DNA of 64,000 nucleotides from Tsuneonella sediminis (GCF_051912845.1 NZ_JBNCBU010000001.1:62001-126000); one strand, 5' to 3'; positions 53,558 through 62,514 are shown, counted from the first letter of the stretch. Notes: a model not told the origin generated them from the sequence alone. Numbers and translations: made by a program.

Positions 53558-54114
53558 CAGTCGATCCCCCGAACGCGGGCGAGCCTGAACCGGTCAAGCC
53601 CGGCAACGAACCGCGAAAGCACCGGGATCAGGGCGAGCGTGAGCACGGCTTGCGGGACGAGGACCGCCAGCATCGTCGCCCCCAGCTGCCCGCCGGAAAA
53701 GACCGCCGCGGAGACGAGATAGGCAAGCGCCAGCACGCCGGAAACCGCCCAGTCCTGGAAGAACCCGCGCCAGGGGAATCGTGTTTCGATGAATTCGAGC
53801 GCGATCATCGTCAGTGACCACAGCATGATAGCGCTTCCGAATGGCTGACCGCTGAACATGTCGTCGAACAGCCCCAGCGGGAAGCCTGCCCAGACGGGCA
53901 GGAGGCCGGGGCGGACGAGCCGCCACGACAGCAGCATGAGGAATCCCAGCGGCGGGATCAGCGGGACGGCGCTCGCGAGGAAGAAGAGCGGCAGTACCGA
54001 GCCGAGCATGATCGAGACCCACGGCACCGCGTAGGCGCGGATCGGCGAATGGGTCCGATTGATCTTCGAGCCATAGCGATCGCGGCGCGCGCGGCTGGAG
54101 AGTTCGCCGATCAT
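53557..54114 (-). CDS. mreD: rod shape-determining protein MreD
   Basis: MreD is a small integral membrane part of the elongasome. The 185-residue protein has a polar N terminus and about five helices (LGSVLPLFFLASAVPLIPPLGFLMLLS, GFPLGLFDDMFSGQPFGSAIML with the conserved GlxxD motif, and others). Sequence identity in this family is low, so placement in the gene order mreB-mreC-mreD-mrdA is the strongest evidence. The ATG overlaps the mreC stop by 4 bp (ATGA). Confidence 0.9.
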   Translation of the reverse strand: MIGELSSRARRDRYGSKINRTHSPIRAYAVPWVSIMLGSVLPLFFLASAVPLIPPLGFLMLLSWRLVRPGLLPVWAGFPLGLFDDMFSGQPFGSAIMLWSLTMIALEFIETRFPWRGFFQDWAVSGVLALAYLVSAAVFSGGQLGATMLAVLVPQAVLTLALIPVLSRFVAGLDRFRLARVRGID

Positions 54115-55013
54115 TCGCCGCCGGACCCGCCGATTTCCTCGCCGACCGGAGTCTTCGCGGCGTCGACAGCGCGCGGCTGCCAGATCGGCTCGACCGAGAC
54201 GAAATCGGTCGCCGCGGGATCGCTGACGACGGCCGCGACCGCGCCATCCGGCGTGACCTGCTGCACGATCGCCACCGCGATGCCGGGACGGTAGTATCCG
54301 CCGGCGCCGCTGGTGACGAAGACATCCCCCTTTCTGAGCGGGTTGATGCCGAGGTTGATCAGGCGAATGCGCAATCGCCCGTCGCCGCGTCCTTCGGCAA
54401 AGGCGACCACTTCGTCCTTCGCCCGGCGGACGGGAATGACGCTCTCGCTGTCACCCAGGAGCAGCACCCTTGAGCTGTCGTCCCCGACTTCGAGCACCCT
54501 GCCGACCACGCCGCGCGGCGAACGTACCGGCATCCCGACGCCGACGCCCTGGTCCCGTCCCGCGCCGAGGTAGGCGAAGCGCCGCGTGCTCGTCGCGGTC
54601 GAACCCACCAGGCGCGCGACCGCCACCGGTTTGACCTCCGATTCGCGAAAACCGAGCAGCGCCTTGAGGCGCGCGTTCTCCTGGCGAACGGCCTCGGCCT
54701 CCTTGAGACGGATGCGCGCCAGCTCGACTTCCTTCCTCAGTTCGGCGTTCTGCGCGCCGGCCTGGAGATAGCCCGATACCTTGTCGAACAGGCTCTGGCC
54801 CTCGGTCCGCACGACCGCGCCCGCCTCGCCGGCGGGGGCGATGGTGTCTGCCGCTGCGCCGCGCACGCCGTTGAACGACGTGGGCCGCCACAGCGATATG
54901 CCAAGCAGCACCGCGCCCAGCGCAGCGCCGATGGCGGCGAGCACGTAGCCCGTGAATTGTCCGTATTGCGCCCTGCGCGAATGCCCGGAGCGCCGTGAGG
55001 AAGGCGGCGCCAT
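54111..55013 (-). CDS. mreC: rod shape-determining protein MreC
   Basis: MreC is a periplasmic bitopic protein bridging MreB filaments and PBP2. The 300-residue protein has an N-terminal basic segment, a single helix near 22-42, a coiled coil (LRKEVELARIRLKEAEAVRQENARLKALL) and beta barrels containing YLGAGRDQGVGVGMPVRSPRGVVGRVLEVGDDSSRVLLLGD, ending with QPRAVDAAKTPVG. Length matches other alphaproteobacterial MreC. It follows mreB after 18 bases. Confidence 0.94.
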   Translation of the reverse strand: MAPPSSRRSGHSRRAQYGQFTGYVLAAIGAALGAVLLGISLWRPTSFNGVRGAAADTIAPAGEAGAVVRTEGQSLFDKVSGYLQAGAQNAELRKEVELARIRLKEAEAVRQENARLKALLGFRESEVKPVAVARLVGSTATSTRRFAYLGAGRDQGVGVGMPVRSPRGVVGRVLEVGDDSSRVLLLGDSESVIPVRRAKDEVVAFAEGRGDGRLRIRLINLGINPLRKGDVFVTSGAGGYYRPGIAVAIVQQVTPDGAVAAVVSDPAATDFVSVEPIWQPRAVDAAKTPVGEEIGGSGGE

Positions 55014-55031
55014 CTCAAATCACCCTTCAGG

Positions 55032-56075
55032 TCAGGCGGTCATCAACACGCCGCGGTAGACCGGATCTTCCATCGCCCGCCCGGTGCCGATCGCGACACA
55101 GGACAACGGGTCTTCCGCGATGGACACGGGCAGGCCGGTCTCCTCGCGCAAGTGATCGTCGAGACCGCTGATAAGCGCACCGCCGCCAGTGAGGACGATA
55201 CCCTGGTCGACGATGTCGGCAGCAAGTTCGGGCGCGGTGTTCTCGAGCGCGATACGCACGCCCTCGACGATCGCGCCGATCGGTTCGCTCAACGCCTCGG
55301 CGATGTGACCCTGGTTGATCTGGATCTCCTTCGGAACCCCGTTGACGAGGTCACGGCCCTTGATCGTGATGACTTCGCCGATTCCGTCCTCGGGGGGACG
55401 GGCGATGCCGTAGTCCTTCTTGATCCGCTCCGCCGTCGCCTCGCCGATCAGCAGGTTGTGGTGCCGGCGCACGTAACTGACGATTGCCTCGTCCATCTTG
55501 TCGCCCCCGGTCCGAACCGAAGTGGTGTAGGCAAGCCCGCGCAGCGAAAGGACGGCGACCTCGGTGGTGCCGCCGCCGATGTCGACGACCATCGATCCGA
55601 CCGGCTCGGTCACCGGCATGTCGGCGCCGATCGCCGCGGCCATCGGCTCGAGGATGAGATAGACCTGGCTGGCGCCTGCGTTGCTGGCGGCGTCGCGGAT
55701 CGCGCGTCGTTCGACCGACGTGGAGCCCGACGGAACGCAGATGACGATCTCGGGGTAGCGCAGCAGGCTCTTCTTCCCGTGAACCTTGCGGATGAAGTGC
55801 TTGATCATCTCCTCGGCGATCTCGATGTCCGCGATGACACCGTCGCGCAGGGGGCGGATCGCCTCGATGTTGTCAGGGGTCTTGCCCATCATCATCTTCG
55901 CGTCGTCGCCCACGGCCTTCACGCGCTTGATCCCGTTCTGGGTCTCGATCGCGACGACCGACGGCTCGTTCAGGATGATGCCCTGACCCTCGACATAGAC
56001 CAGCGTGTTCGCGGTGCCGAGATCGATCGCCATGTTCTGCGAGCCGAACTTCAGAAGATTGGAGAAAAAGCCCAT
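55032..56075 (-). CDS. mreB: rod shape-determining actin-like MreB
   Basis: MreB is the bacterial actin that orients elongation machinery. The 347-residue protein shows MAIDLGTANTLVYVEGQGIILNEPSVVAI, the phosphate-2 region MVVDIGGGTTEVAVLSLRGLAYTTSVRTGGDKMDEAI, a KSLLRYPEIVICVPSGSTSVERRAI block and VLTGGGALISGLDDHL. It opens the cluster; the 191-bp upstream gap shared with divergent mutL contains a dyad and the promoters. The ATG at 56075 follows the N-terminal membrane-binding helix of other MreB (GFFSNLLKFGSQN). Confidence 0.97.
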   Translation of the reverse strand: MGFFSNLLKFGSQNMAIDLGTANTLVYVEGQGIILNEPSVVAIETQNGIKRVKAVGDDAKMMMGKTPDNIEAIRPLRDGVIADIEIAEEMIKHFIRKVHGKKSLLRYPEIVICVPSGSTSVERRAIRDAASNAGASQVYLILEPMAAAIGADMPVTEPVGSMVVDIGGGTTEVAVLSLRGLAYTTSVRTGGDKMDEAIVSYVRRHHNLLIGEATAERIKKDYGIARPPEDGIGEVITIKGRDLVNGVPKEIQINQGHIAEALSEPIGAIVEGVRIALENTAPELAADIVDQGIVLTGGGALISGLDDHLREETGLPVSIAEDPLSCVAIGTGRAMEDPVYRGVLMTA

Positions 56076-56182
56076 TGCGCTGCGCGTTCCATAGATGTTT
56101 CAGGCCCTTGCCGCATGGACCTGCGACAGTCGCGACCCGGGTGTGACGGGGGATGCGCGTCCCTTATCGAATGCTGCCCGAA

Positions 56183-56207
56183 AACGCCAAAATTTTTATT
56201 TGGCGTT
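56183..56207. promoter_or_regulatory. AT-rich dyad between mreB and mutL
   Basis: AACGCCAAA (56183-56191) and TTTGGCGTT (56199-56207) are perfect 9-bp inverted repeats around a 7-nt ATTTTTA centre. It sits in the 191-bp divergent gap about 60 bases before mutL and 110 from mreB, in the only clearly AT-rich patch there. It may be a regulator binding site or a promoter-linked hairpin; the factor is unknown. Confidence 0.45.
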
Positions 56208-56266
56208 CCACCGCTATCTCAACAGATCGCCTCGAAATTGCGACGTTTGGTCGCTAGTCGCGGGGA

Positions 56267-58093
56267 ATGGCCGAAATCCGCCGCCTGCCCGAAAGCCTAG
56301 TCAACCGCATCGCCGCCGGCGAAGTGGTCGAACGTCCCGCAGCCGCCCTCAAGGAACTGGTCGAAAACGCGATCGACGCCGGCGCGTGCCGGATCGCGAT
56401 CGCGCTGTCGGAAGGCGGGCTCGAGCGGATCGAGGTGACCGACGACGGGTGCGGGATGACACCCGGCGAAATGGCCCTCGCGCTCGAGCGTCACGCGACC
56501 TCGAAGCTGCCCGGTGAGAGCATCGAGCTTGTCGCTACCCTCGGCTTCAGGGGCGAAGCTCTGCCGAGCATCGCCAGCGTTGCGCGGTTCGCGCTGGAGA
56601 GCCGGGTGCGCGGAGCGGACCAGGGCTGGCGGCGCGTCGTCGACCATGGCGCGGTGGTGGAAGAAGGACCGGCGGCCCTGCCGCCCGGCACGCGGGTGCG
56701 GGTCGAAAACCTGTTCGGAAAGGTGCCGGCGCGCCGCAAGTTCCTGCGAACGGCGCGCAGCGAGTATGCGGCCTGCCTCGACGTCGTGAAACGCCTCGCA
56801 ATGGCGCGCCCGGAAATCGGCTTCACGCTTGACCACGGGGGCCGGACCATCCTTTCGCTCCAGGCAGGCCAGGGCCTTGCCGACCGCGTGGCGCAGGTCG
56901 TCGCGCGCGAACTGAAGGACAATGGTGTCGCGATCGATCTCGAGCGGCCGAGCGGCGAGGGCACGATGCGCCTCACCGGGATTGCCGGCCTGCCGACCTA
57001 CAACCGCGGGGTGGCCGATCACCAGTATCTGTTCGTCAACGGGCGGCCGGTGAAGGATCGCCTGCTGGTGGGCGCGGTGCGCGGCGCTTATTCCGACATG
57101 CTCGCACGCGACCGCCATGCCGTACTGGCGCTGTTCCTCGACCTCCCGGCCGAGGACGTCGACGTCAACGTCCATCCCGCCAAGACCGAAGTGCGCTTTC
57201 GCGATGCCGCCGCGGTGCGCGGGTTCATCGTCTCGGGCCTCAGGCAGTCGCTCGCGAGCGGCGATCGACGCAGCGCACAGGCGCCCGACGGGGCCGCGAT
57301 GGGGCGGTGGATCAGCGAGCCTGTGACTCACGAACCGGTTCCGGCGCTGGCCTCGATTTTCGCGGGCCGCGATTGGACCCGGCCGTCCGCCGCGGTGCGC
57401 GAGGCATCGCAGGCATGGCGCGCGTATGAAGGCGAGGTCATGGATCGTTCCGGTCCGGCCCCATCGGGCCGCGCCGAAGAGGCCGCCCCAATGCCCGAAT
57501 CCCTCGAGGAGTTTCCGCTAGGCATCGCGCGCGGGCAGGTGGCGCAGACCTACATCGTGGCTGAGGCCGCCGACGGACTCGTGATCGTAGACCAGCATGC
57601 CGCGCACGAGCGGCTGGTCCTTGAACGGCTCAGGGCGGCTGGCGCCGGCGCGGCGACGGCCAGGCCGCAGGCACTGCTGATACCCGACGTGGTCGAAATG
57701 GACGAGGTCGATTGCGACCGGCTCGAGGGCGCGGCGGAAAGGCTGGCCGGCTTCGGCCTCGAGGTCGAGCGGTTCGGCCCGGGCGCGATGCTGGTGCGCA
57801 GCTTGCCCCACGCCCTGGCCAAGGCGGACCCGGCAAGGCTGTTGCGGGATATCGCCGACGATCTTGCAAACCACGGCGAGGCATTGCTGCTGGGCGAGAA
57901 GCTCGACCTCGTGCTCGCCACGATGGCCTGCCACGGCTCGGTTCGCGCCGGCCGCACCCTCTCCGTTGCCGAGATGAACGCGCTCCTACGCGAGATGGAG
58001 CGCACCCCGCGTTCTGGCCAATGCAACCATGGGCGCCCCACGTGGGTTAAGCTGCGCATGGAAGACGTCGAGAAGCTCTTCGGGAGACATTGA
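56267..58093 (+). CDS. mutL: DNA mismatch repair protein MutL
   Basis: MutL couples mismatch recognition by MutS to excision. The 608-residue protein has the GHKL ATPase motifs LKELVENAIDAGA, DDGCGM and GFRGEALPSI, the VENLFGKVPARRKFLR strand and KDRLLVGAVRGAYSDML region, a linker, and the C-terminal dimer domain with IVDQHAAHERLVLERL and FGRH. The end carries LACHGSVRAGR, matching the conserved ACHxAxRA motif of endonuclease-type MutL, as expected for bacteria without MutH. GGGGA precedes the ATG. The TGA overlaps the next start (TGATG). Confidence 0.96.
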   Translation: MAEIRRLPESLVNRIAAGEVVERPAAALKELVENAIDAGACRIAIALSEGGLERIEVTDDGCGMTPGEMALALERHATSKLPGESIELVATLGFRGEALPSIASVARFALESRVRGADQGWRRVVDHGAVVEEGPAALPPGTRVRVENLFGKVPARRKFLRTARSEYAACLDVVKRLAMARPEIGFTLDHGGRTILSLQAGQGLADRVAQVVARELKDNGVAIDLERPSGEGTMRLTGIAGLPTYNRGVADHQYLFVNGRPVKDRLLVGAVRGAYSDMLARDRHAVLALFLDLPAEDVDVNVHPAKTEVRFRDAAAVRGFIVSGLRQSLASGDRRSAQAPDGAAMGRWISEPVTHEPVPALASIFAGRDWTRPSAAVREASQAWRAYEGEVMDRSGPAPSGRAEEAAPMPESLEEFPLGIARGQVAQTYIVAEAADGLVIVDQHAAHERLVLERLRAAGAGAATARPQALLIPDVVEMDEVDCDRLEGAAERLAGFGLEVERFGPGAMLVRSLPHALAKADPARLLRDIADDLANHGEALLLGEKLDLVLATMACHGSVRAGRTLSVAEMNALLREMERTPRSGQCNHGRPTWVKLRMEDVEKLFGRH

Positions 58094-58593
58094 TGCGGGC
58101 TATGTGGATTTTGCCGGCGGCGCTGGCGGCGGCCGGTTGCGGCGAGGGCGAGCCGAGCGCGCGCGAGCAGGCGATGAGCGACGAAGCCGATGTCGAAGCG
58201 GTGAAGGCGGCCCAGCAGGCTCCGCCGGTTCCCGTCACGCCCGACAAGATCCTGTACCCGGATATCGAGCGAAACGACCTCTTTGGCGCAGGCTGCAATT
58301 TCGCGCCGGAGGGTTCGATGGCCGCGATAGCGCTTGCGCAGCCCGGGCGCGGCTACATGAAGATCGACGGCAAGCTAGAGGCATTCGCCCCCGATGCGGG
58401 CAGTTCCGATCTGCCGCTGGGCGCGAAGGGGAAATATACCGCCGGTGCCTGGTCGTTCCTTCTCGACATCGGCGAGGGAGAGGGCGAGCAGGACGGCATC
58501 GAAACGGTCAATTTTCCCGCGCGCCTGATTTTGCGCAACGATCGCGACCAGGTGGTCTACGAGGCCAGCGGGATCGCACAGTGCGGCAGCTGA
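58093..58593 (+). CDS. putative lipoprotein of unknown function
   Basis: The 166-residue product has a lipobox (LPAALAAAGC, Cys near 17), then a charged and Ala-rich spacer (to about residue 55) and a domain with GAGCNFAPEGSMAAIALAQ, GRGYMKIDGKLEAFAPDAGSSDLP and a final CGS. It resembles small sphingomonad lipoproteins without known function. The ATG at 58093 overlaps the mutL stop; an earlier TTG at 58090 is possible. It is coupled to mutL by position only. Confidence 0.65.
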   Translation: MRAMWILPAALAAAGCGEGEPSAREQAMSDEADVEAVKAAQQAPPVPVTPDKILYPDIERNDLFGAGCNFAPEGSMAAIALAQPGRGYMKIDGKLEAFAPDAGSSDLPLGAKGKYTAGAWSFLLDIGEGEGEQDGIETVNFPARLILRNDRDQVVYEASGIAQCGS

Positions 58594-58622
58594 CCCGGCG
58601 GGAGCCGACGGTTCCCTCCGCG

Positions 58623-59087
58623 TCAGTCTTCGATCGGCGCGTCGGGTTCGCGCACCGCGATCAGACCGTTGGAGATCATGCTCATCACCGGTTCGTCGTT
58701 CTGGTTGTACACGGCAAGGCTCGACTTGAAGATGCCCATTTCCCGCCGCGACCGGCTGCGGCGCTTTTCGATCACGGTGCTTTCGCAGCGGAGCGTATCG
58801 CCGGGAAACACGGGCTTGATCCAGCGCAGCTGGTCGATGCCGGGAGAACCAAGCCCTGCCTGCCGATTCGCCTTCAGGTTCTCGACCAGCATTGCCATCG
58901 TCATCGCGCAGGTATGCCAGCCGCTTGCCGAAAGGCGGCCGAAATGGGTCGCGGCGGCAGCGTCGTCGTTGAGATGGAAGGGCTGGGGATCGTACTTCAA
59001 GGCGAATTCGACAACCTCTTCGCGCGTCACGTCATAATGGCCGAAGCTGGCCGTTCGCCCGACCTCGATGTCCTCGAAATACTGCAA
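58623..59087 (-). CDS. MaoC family dehydratase
   Basis: The 154-residue hotdog protein has the MaoC/(R)-specific enoyl-CoA hydratase signature: an N-terminal YFEDIEVGRTASFGHYDVTREEVVEFALKYDPQPFHLNDDAA with the Asp-His pair in DPQPFH, then LSASGWHTCAMTMAML. It hydrates 2-enoyl-CoA to (R)-3-hydroxyacyl-CoA, for beta-oxidation or PHA precursors, or acts in other acyl chemistry. The start codon appears to be TTG (59087), because the only earlier ATG is out of frame. It ends 29 bases from the convergent lipoprotein gene. Confidence 0.86.
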   Translation of the reverse strand: MQYFEDIEVGRTASFGHYDVTREEVVEFALKYDPQPFHLNDDAAAATHFGRLSASGWHTCAMTMAMLVENLKANRQAGLGSPGIDQLRWIKPVFPGDTLRCESTVIEKRRSRSRREMGIFKSSLAVYNQNDEPVMSMISNGLIAVREPDAPIED

Positions 59088-59159
59088 GCCTTCATTCCCT
59101 CAATTGGCGAGTCGAGAACGCGCGTTTAGCCTATTGGCGCGGATGCGACAGCGCCTCGA

Positions 59160-59168
59160 GGGGGGGGG
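59160..59168. repeat. poly-G tract (9 G)
   Basis: Nine consecutive G lie between the DUF1206 stop (59178) and the maoC start (59087). Such tracts are slippage-prone. It is non-coding, about 70 bases upstream of maoC. Confidence 0.8.
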
Positions 59169-59177
59169 CAGCGGGCT

Positions 59178-59978
59178 CTACGCTCTCGGCTTGAGGTCGC
59201 CGTGCCCGATGTCGGGGATGATACGGTAACGGGCGACGATCAGGGTAAAGATGCCGAACAGGATCAGGCCCACCGCGACGAGCGAATAGAGCACGCCCAT
59301 GCCGCTGAGCGAAACGATCGCGTCGCCAAGCCCCTTCACCTCGCTCGACTGATCGAACCACGCGCCCTTCAGCAGCGACCACCCGATCAGCAGGAAGACG
59401 ACCGCGCGTGCCGCATGCCCGCCGCGGCCGAGCGGCTCGACGTAACTCGGCGCGCCCGCGCCGACGTGCTTCATGAAGTGCGCATCGTATGCCGACTTCG
59501 CCTGCATGATGGCGGCAACGATGAAGCCAAGGCCGATGATGCCGAGGACTACCGGTCCGATCTCCCAGCTCAGCAACGTGCTCGCCTTCTCCTGCGTGCC
59601 GTCTCCGCCGCTTCCGGACTGGTTTTTTTCGCCGGTCGCGAACTGCCATGCCGTGATGGCCAGGAACAGGTGCCCCACCGCGCTCGCGGCCGAGCCGATG
59701 CGCTTGGTCTTGCCCTTGGCGTCGTCGCCGTGGTTCTCGATATCGGTGGCCGCATCGAGGGCCTTGAAGGCGGCATAGCCGAGAAGACCGATGGCGACGA
59801 GGTAGAGGATCGCTGTGCCGAGCGGCACGTCTTGCACGAGGTCGAACACAGCTGCCTGTCCATCCTCAGCCTTGCCGGCCGTCTGCAGCGCGACGTAGCC
59901 AAGCAGGACGTAGACCAGGCCGCGCGCGGCATAACCCAGGCGCACGAGCCAGCTGAACTTTTCGGACTTGTCGACCAT
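59178..59978 (-). CDS. DUF1206 domain membrane protein
   Basis: The 266-residue protein contains three DUF1206 repeats, each a pair of helices starting with a G-x-x-ARGxVYxxxG-like motif: LVRLGYAARGLVYVLLGYVAL, then IGSAASAVGHLFLAITAW, and GRGGHAARAVVFLLIGWSLLKGAW. It has about six hydrophobic segments. The family is bacterial and uncharacterised. The ATG at 59978 follows GGGGAG; TTG 9 bases upstream is weaker. It is 58 bases downstream of ychF. Confidence 0.86.
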   Translation of the reverse strand: MVDKSEKFSWLVRLGYAARGLVYVLLGYVALQTAGKAEDGQAAVFDLVQDVPLGTAILYLVAIGLLGYAAFKALDAATDIENHGDDAKGKTKRIGSAASAVGHLFLAITAWQFATGEKNQSGSGGDGTQEKASTLLSWEIGPVVLGIIGLGFIVAAIMQAKSAYDAHFMKHVGAGAPSYVEPLGRGGHAARAVVFLLIGWSLLKGAWFDQSSEVKGLGDAIVSLSGMGVLYSLVAVGLILFGIFTLIVARYRIIPDIGHGDLKPRA

Positions 59979-60036
59979 CGCGTGCAAACTCCCCGTTTCG
60001 AAGCTGAACGGGCGAACGCCGCAATGGGTCCTGCGA

Positions 60037-61137
60037 TCAGACGTTGAACTTGAACATCATAACGTCGCCGTCCTGCACGACATAGTCCTTGCCTTCCTGC
60101 CGCAGCTTGCCGGCTTCCTTGGCCCCGGCTTCTCCGCCCAGCGCGACATAGTCATCGAACGCGATGGTCTCGGCACGAATGAAGCCGCGTTCGAAGTCGG
60201 TGTGGATCTCGCCCGCTGCCTGCGGCGCCCTGGCACCGGACGGAAACGTCCACGCGCGCGCTTCCTTGGGTCCGGCGGTGAAGAAGGTCTTGAGACCCAG
60301 CAGCTTGTACCCGGCGCGAATGACCCTGCTGAGCCCGCTTTCGGTGAGGCCCAGCTCCGCGAGGTATTCGGCGCGGTCCTCGGCCGGCATCGCTACCAGC
60401 TCGCTCTCGATCGCGGCGGAGACGACCACCGCCTCGGCGCCCTCGGCCTTCGCCTTCTCGAAGACCCGGGCCGAAAGCGCGTTACCCTCGGCGGCGTCCT
60501 CTTCGGCGACGTTGCAGACGTAAAGGACCGGCTTGGCGGTGAGCAACTGCGCCTGCGCGAACACCTTTTCCTCGTCGTCGCCGTTGGGCTGGGTAAGGCG
60601 GGCGGGCTTGCCCTCGCGCAACAGCTCGAGCGCCTGCCCCAGCACGCTCGCCATGACCTTGGCCTCCTTGTCGCCGCCGGTCGCGCGCTTCTGGGCGGCG
60701 GGGACGCGCTTTTCGAGGCTCTCGAGGTCGGCGAGCATCAGCTCGGTTTCGACCACCTCGGCGTCGGCGATCGGATCGACCTTGTTGGCGACGTGCTGGA
60801 TGTCGTCGTCCTCGAAGCAGCGCAGCACGTGAACGATCGCGTCGACCTCGCGGATATTGCCAAGGAACTGGTTGCCTAGGCCTTCGCCCTTGCTCGCGCC
60901 CTTTACCAGCCCGGCGATGTCGACGAACGCCAGCTGGGTCGGGACGACCTTCGCCGACTTGGCAATCGCCGCGATTCGATCGAGCCGCTCGTCGGGCACG
61001 GCGACCTGCCCGACGTTGGGCTCGATCGTGCAGAACGGGTAGTTCGCGGCCTGCGCGGCCTGCGTTTCGGTTAGGGCATTGAACAGGGTCGACTTGCCGA
61101 CGTTCGGCAGCCCGACGATTCCGCAGCGGAATCCCAT
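60037..61137 (-). CDS. ychF: redox-regulated ATPase YchF
   Basis: YchF is an Obg-type P-loop NTPase that hydrolyses ATP, binds ribosomes and takes part in the oxidative stress response. The 366-residue product has GLPNVGKSTLFNALT, the DIAGLVKGASKGEGLGNQFL switch region, the NVAEED-like YVCNVAEEDAAEGN loop, and a TGS domain (AWTFPSGARAPQAAGEIHTDFERGFIRAE) before VQDGDVMMFKFNV at the end. Length and all motifs are standard. Convergent or same-strand neighbours are ordinary. Confidence 0.96.
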   Translation of the reverse strand: MGFRCGIVGLPNVGKSTLFNALTETQAAQAANYPFCTIEPNVGQVAVPDERLDRIAAIAKSAKVVPTQLAFVDIAGLVKGASKGEGLGNQFLGNIREVDAIVHVLRCFEDDDIQHVANKVDPIADAEVVETELMLADLESLEKRVPAAQKRATGGDKEAKVMASVLGQALELLREGKPARLTQPNGDDEEKVFAQAQLLTAKPVLYVCNVAEEDAAEGNALSARVFEKAKAEGAEAVVVSAAIESELVAMPAEDRAEYLAELGLTESGLSRVIRAGYKLLGLKTFFTAGPKEARAWTFPSGARAPQAAGEIHTDFERGFIRAETIAFDDYVALGGEAGAKEAGKLRQEGKDYVVQDGDVMMFKFNV

Positions 61138-61232
61138 GGTGACTTTATCCTCGTGAAGGTGACGGCGCGCGCCTTAGCGCCGGGCGGCGGTTGGCGCCAC
61201 CCTTGGTTGGCCGACCGGCGACGGGGGGCCGT

Positions 61233-62213
61233 CTAGTCGAGCACGCCCTTCACGAACGCGCCCATCGGCGAATTGCCGAGCATGGCGAGCTGGGTCTTCG
61301 CCGACACGTCGTTGATCGCGGTCTGGGGGATGGAGCCTGCCGCGACGGGGCGGCGAAGCGGGCGCGAGCCCGCTGGCATCGCTGCGATCTCCGCTATGGC
61401 GCGCGGAATGTCCATTACGTCGGCGGAGCGGCCCGAGCCATCTTCCTGTCCCATCCGCGCCACGACTGCGGGATATCCGTCGGTATGTCGGTCCGAGGCG
61501 CGCGCCTTCAGCTCGGCCGAATAGCGGTTGCGATTGACCCAGACCTTGGTCGGGTATCCGCCCGGTTCGATGATCGTCACCTCGATCCCGTGGGGCGCGA
61601 CCTCGTAGGCGAGCTGTTCGAACATCGCTTCCACCGCGAACTTTGTCGCCGAATAGTGCCCCGCGAAAGGCACGATCACCCGGCCGAGCTGGCTCGACAC
61701 CGCGATGATCAGCCCGGACATTTGCGCCCGCATACCCGGCAGCACCGCGCGGGCGAGCCGGTGATAGCCGAACACGTTTGTGTCGAAGGCCAGCCGGGTC
61801 GCCTCCATGTCCTGCACTTCGACCGGCCCGGTGATGCCGATCCCGGCGTTGTTCACCAGCACGTCGAGCCCGCGCCCGGTCTGGCGCTCTGCCTCCCCGA
61901 CTGCCCGGTTCACCATGTCCTCGTCGAGCACGTCGAGTTCGATGACGGTGAGGTCGAGCTTTTCGTCCCTGGCAAGTCTTTGCAGCTGCTCAGCCTCGGG
62001 CCGCGGAACGTTGCGCATCGTCGCGAAGACCTTGGCGCCGAGACGCGCATAGTGTTCTGCCCCGGCGCGGCCGAAGCCCGATGAGCTTCCGGTGATCAGG
62101 ATCGCCTTGCCTGCGAGCGAGGGCGGGACGGCTGTTTCGGCGGCACGGACGGTGAGGGACAGCGCGCCGGTGGCGGCGGCGCCAGCGAGCAGGTCGCGGC
62201 GGGCAATGGACAT
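61233..62213 (-). CDS. SDR-family oxidoreductase with Tat signal
   Basis: The 326-residue protein begins SIARRDLLAGAAATGALSLTVRA, a twin-arginine signal with the RR-x-LL-type pattern, so it should be exported folded to the periplasm. The mature part is a classical short-chain dehydrogenase: ILITGSSSGFGRAGAEHYARLG (TGxxxGxG), NNAGIGITG, and YSATK catalytic triad with Ser in IIAVSSQLG. SDRs with Tat signals are rare; cofactor supply in the periplasm is a puzzle, though folded export could carry NAD(P) along. The ATG at 62213 directly starts the signal. Confidence 0.88.
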   Translation of the reverse strand: MSIARRDLLAGAAATGALSLTVRAAETAVPPSLAGKAILITGSSSGFGRAGAEHYARLGAKVFATMRNVPRPEAEQLQRLARDEKLDLTVIELDVLDEDMVNRAVGEAERQTGRGLDVLVNNAGIGITGPVEVQDMEATRLAFDTNVFGYHRLARAVLPGMRAQMSGLIIAVSSQLGRVIVPFAGHYSATKFAVEAMFEQLAYEVAPHGIEVTIIEPGGYPTKVWVNRNRYSAELKARASDRHTDGYPAVVARMGQEDGSGRSADVMDIPRAIAEIAAMPAGSRPLRRPVAAGSIPQTAINDVSAKTQLAMLGNSPMGAFVKGVLD

Positions 62214-62286
62214 AAGGTTTCTCCCTCGCCCGGGAGATAACGGCATTCGCCTTGCGCGTCGAGCGGCGGGCGTTCACGAAGCGCGG

Positions 62287-62514
62287 ATGCGCCGCGCTCT
62301 CATTCTCTTTGCCGCCATTGCCCTTCCCGCCTGCCAGACGACTGATTCCGATGACTGGACCGGCGGTGCGCATACGCCGTTCGGCCAGGCCGAAAAGAGC
62401 TGCACCGAGCTGCTTCAGACGACCTCAAAGGAGCAGAACCGTCGGGAGTTCTTCGTCGGTTGTATGGGTGCACTCGGCTGGACGCCGAAGCCGGCCGCGT
62501 CGATCGACCTCTAG
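62287..62514 (+). CDS. small lipoprotein
   Basis: The 75-residue product has a signal (MRRALILFAAIALPAC) with Cys at 16 in a lipobox-like ALPAC, then a Ser/Thr/Asp-rich tail with two more Cys (CTEL and GCMG). Mature length is about 60. No family is recognised. Its stop TAG interlocks with pth (CTAG at 62511-62514). A larger in-frame region upstream overlaps the divergent SDR and is not coding. Confidence 0.65.
   Translation: MRRALILFAAIALPACQTTDSDDWTGGAHTPFGQAEKSCTELLQTTSKEQNRREFFVGCMGALGWTPKPAASIDL

Noticed and set aside
59131..59649. Minus-strand frame overlapping the end of DUF1206 in another frame
   Set aside because: It shares DNA with the well-supported DUF1206 gene and shows only Arg/Gly-rich shadow composition.
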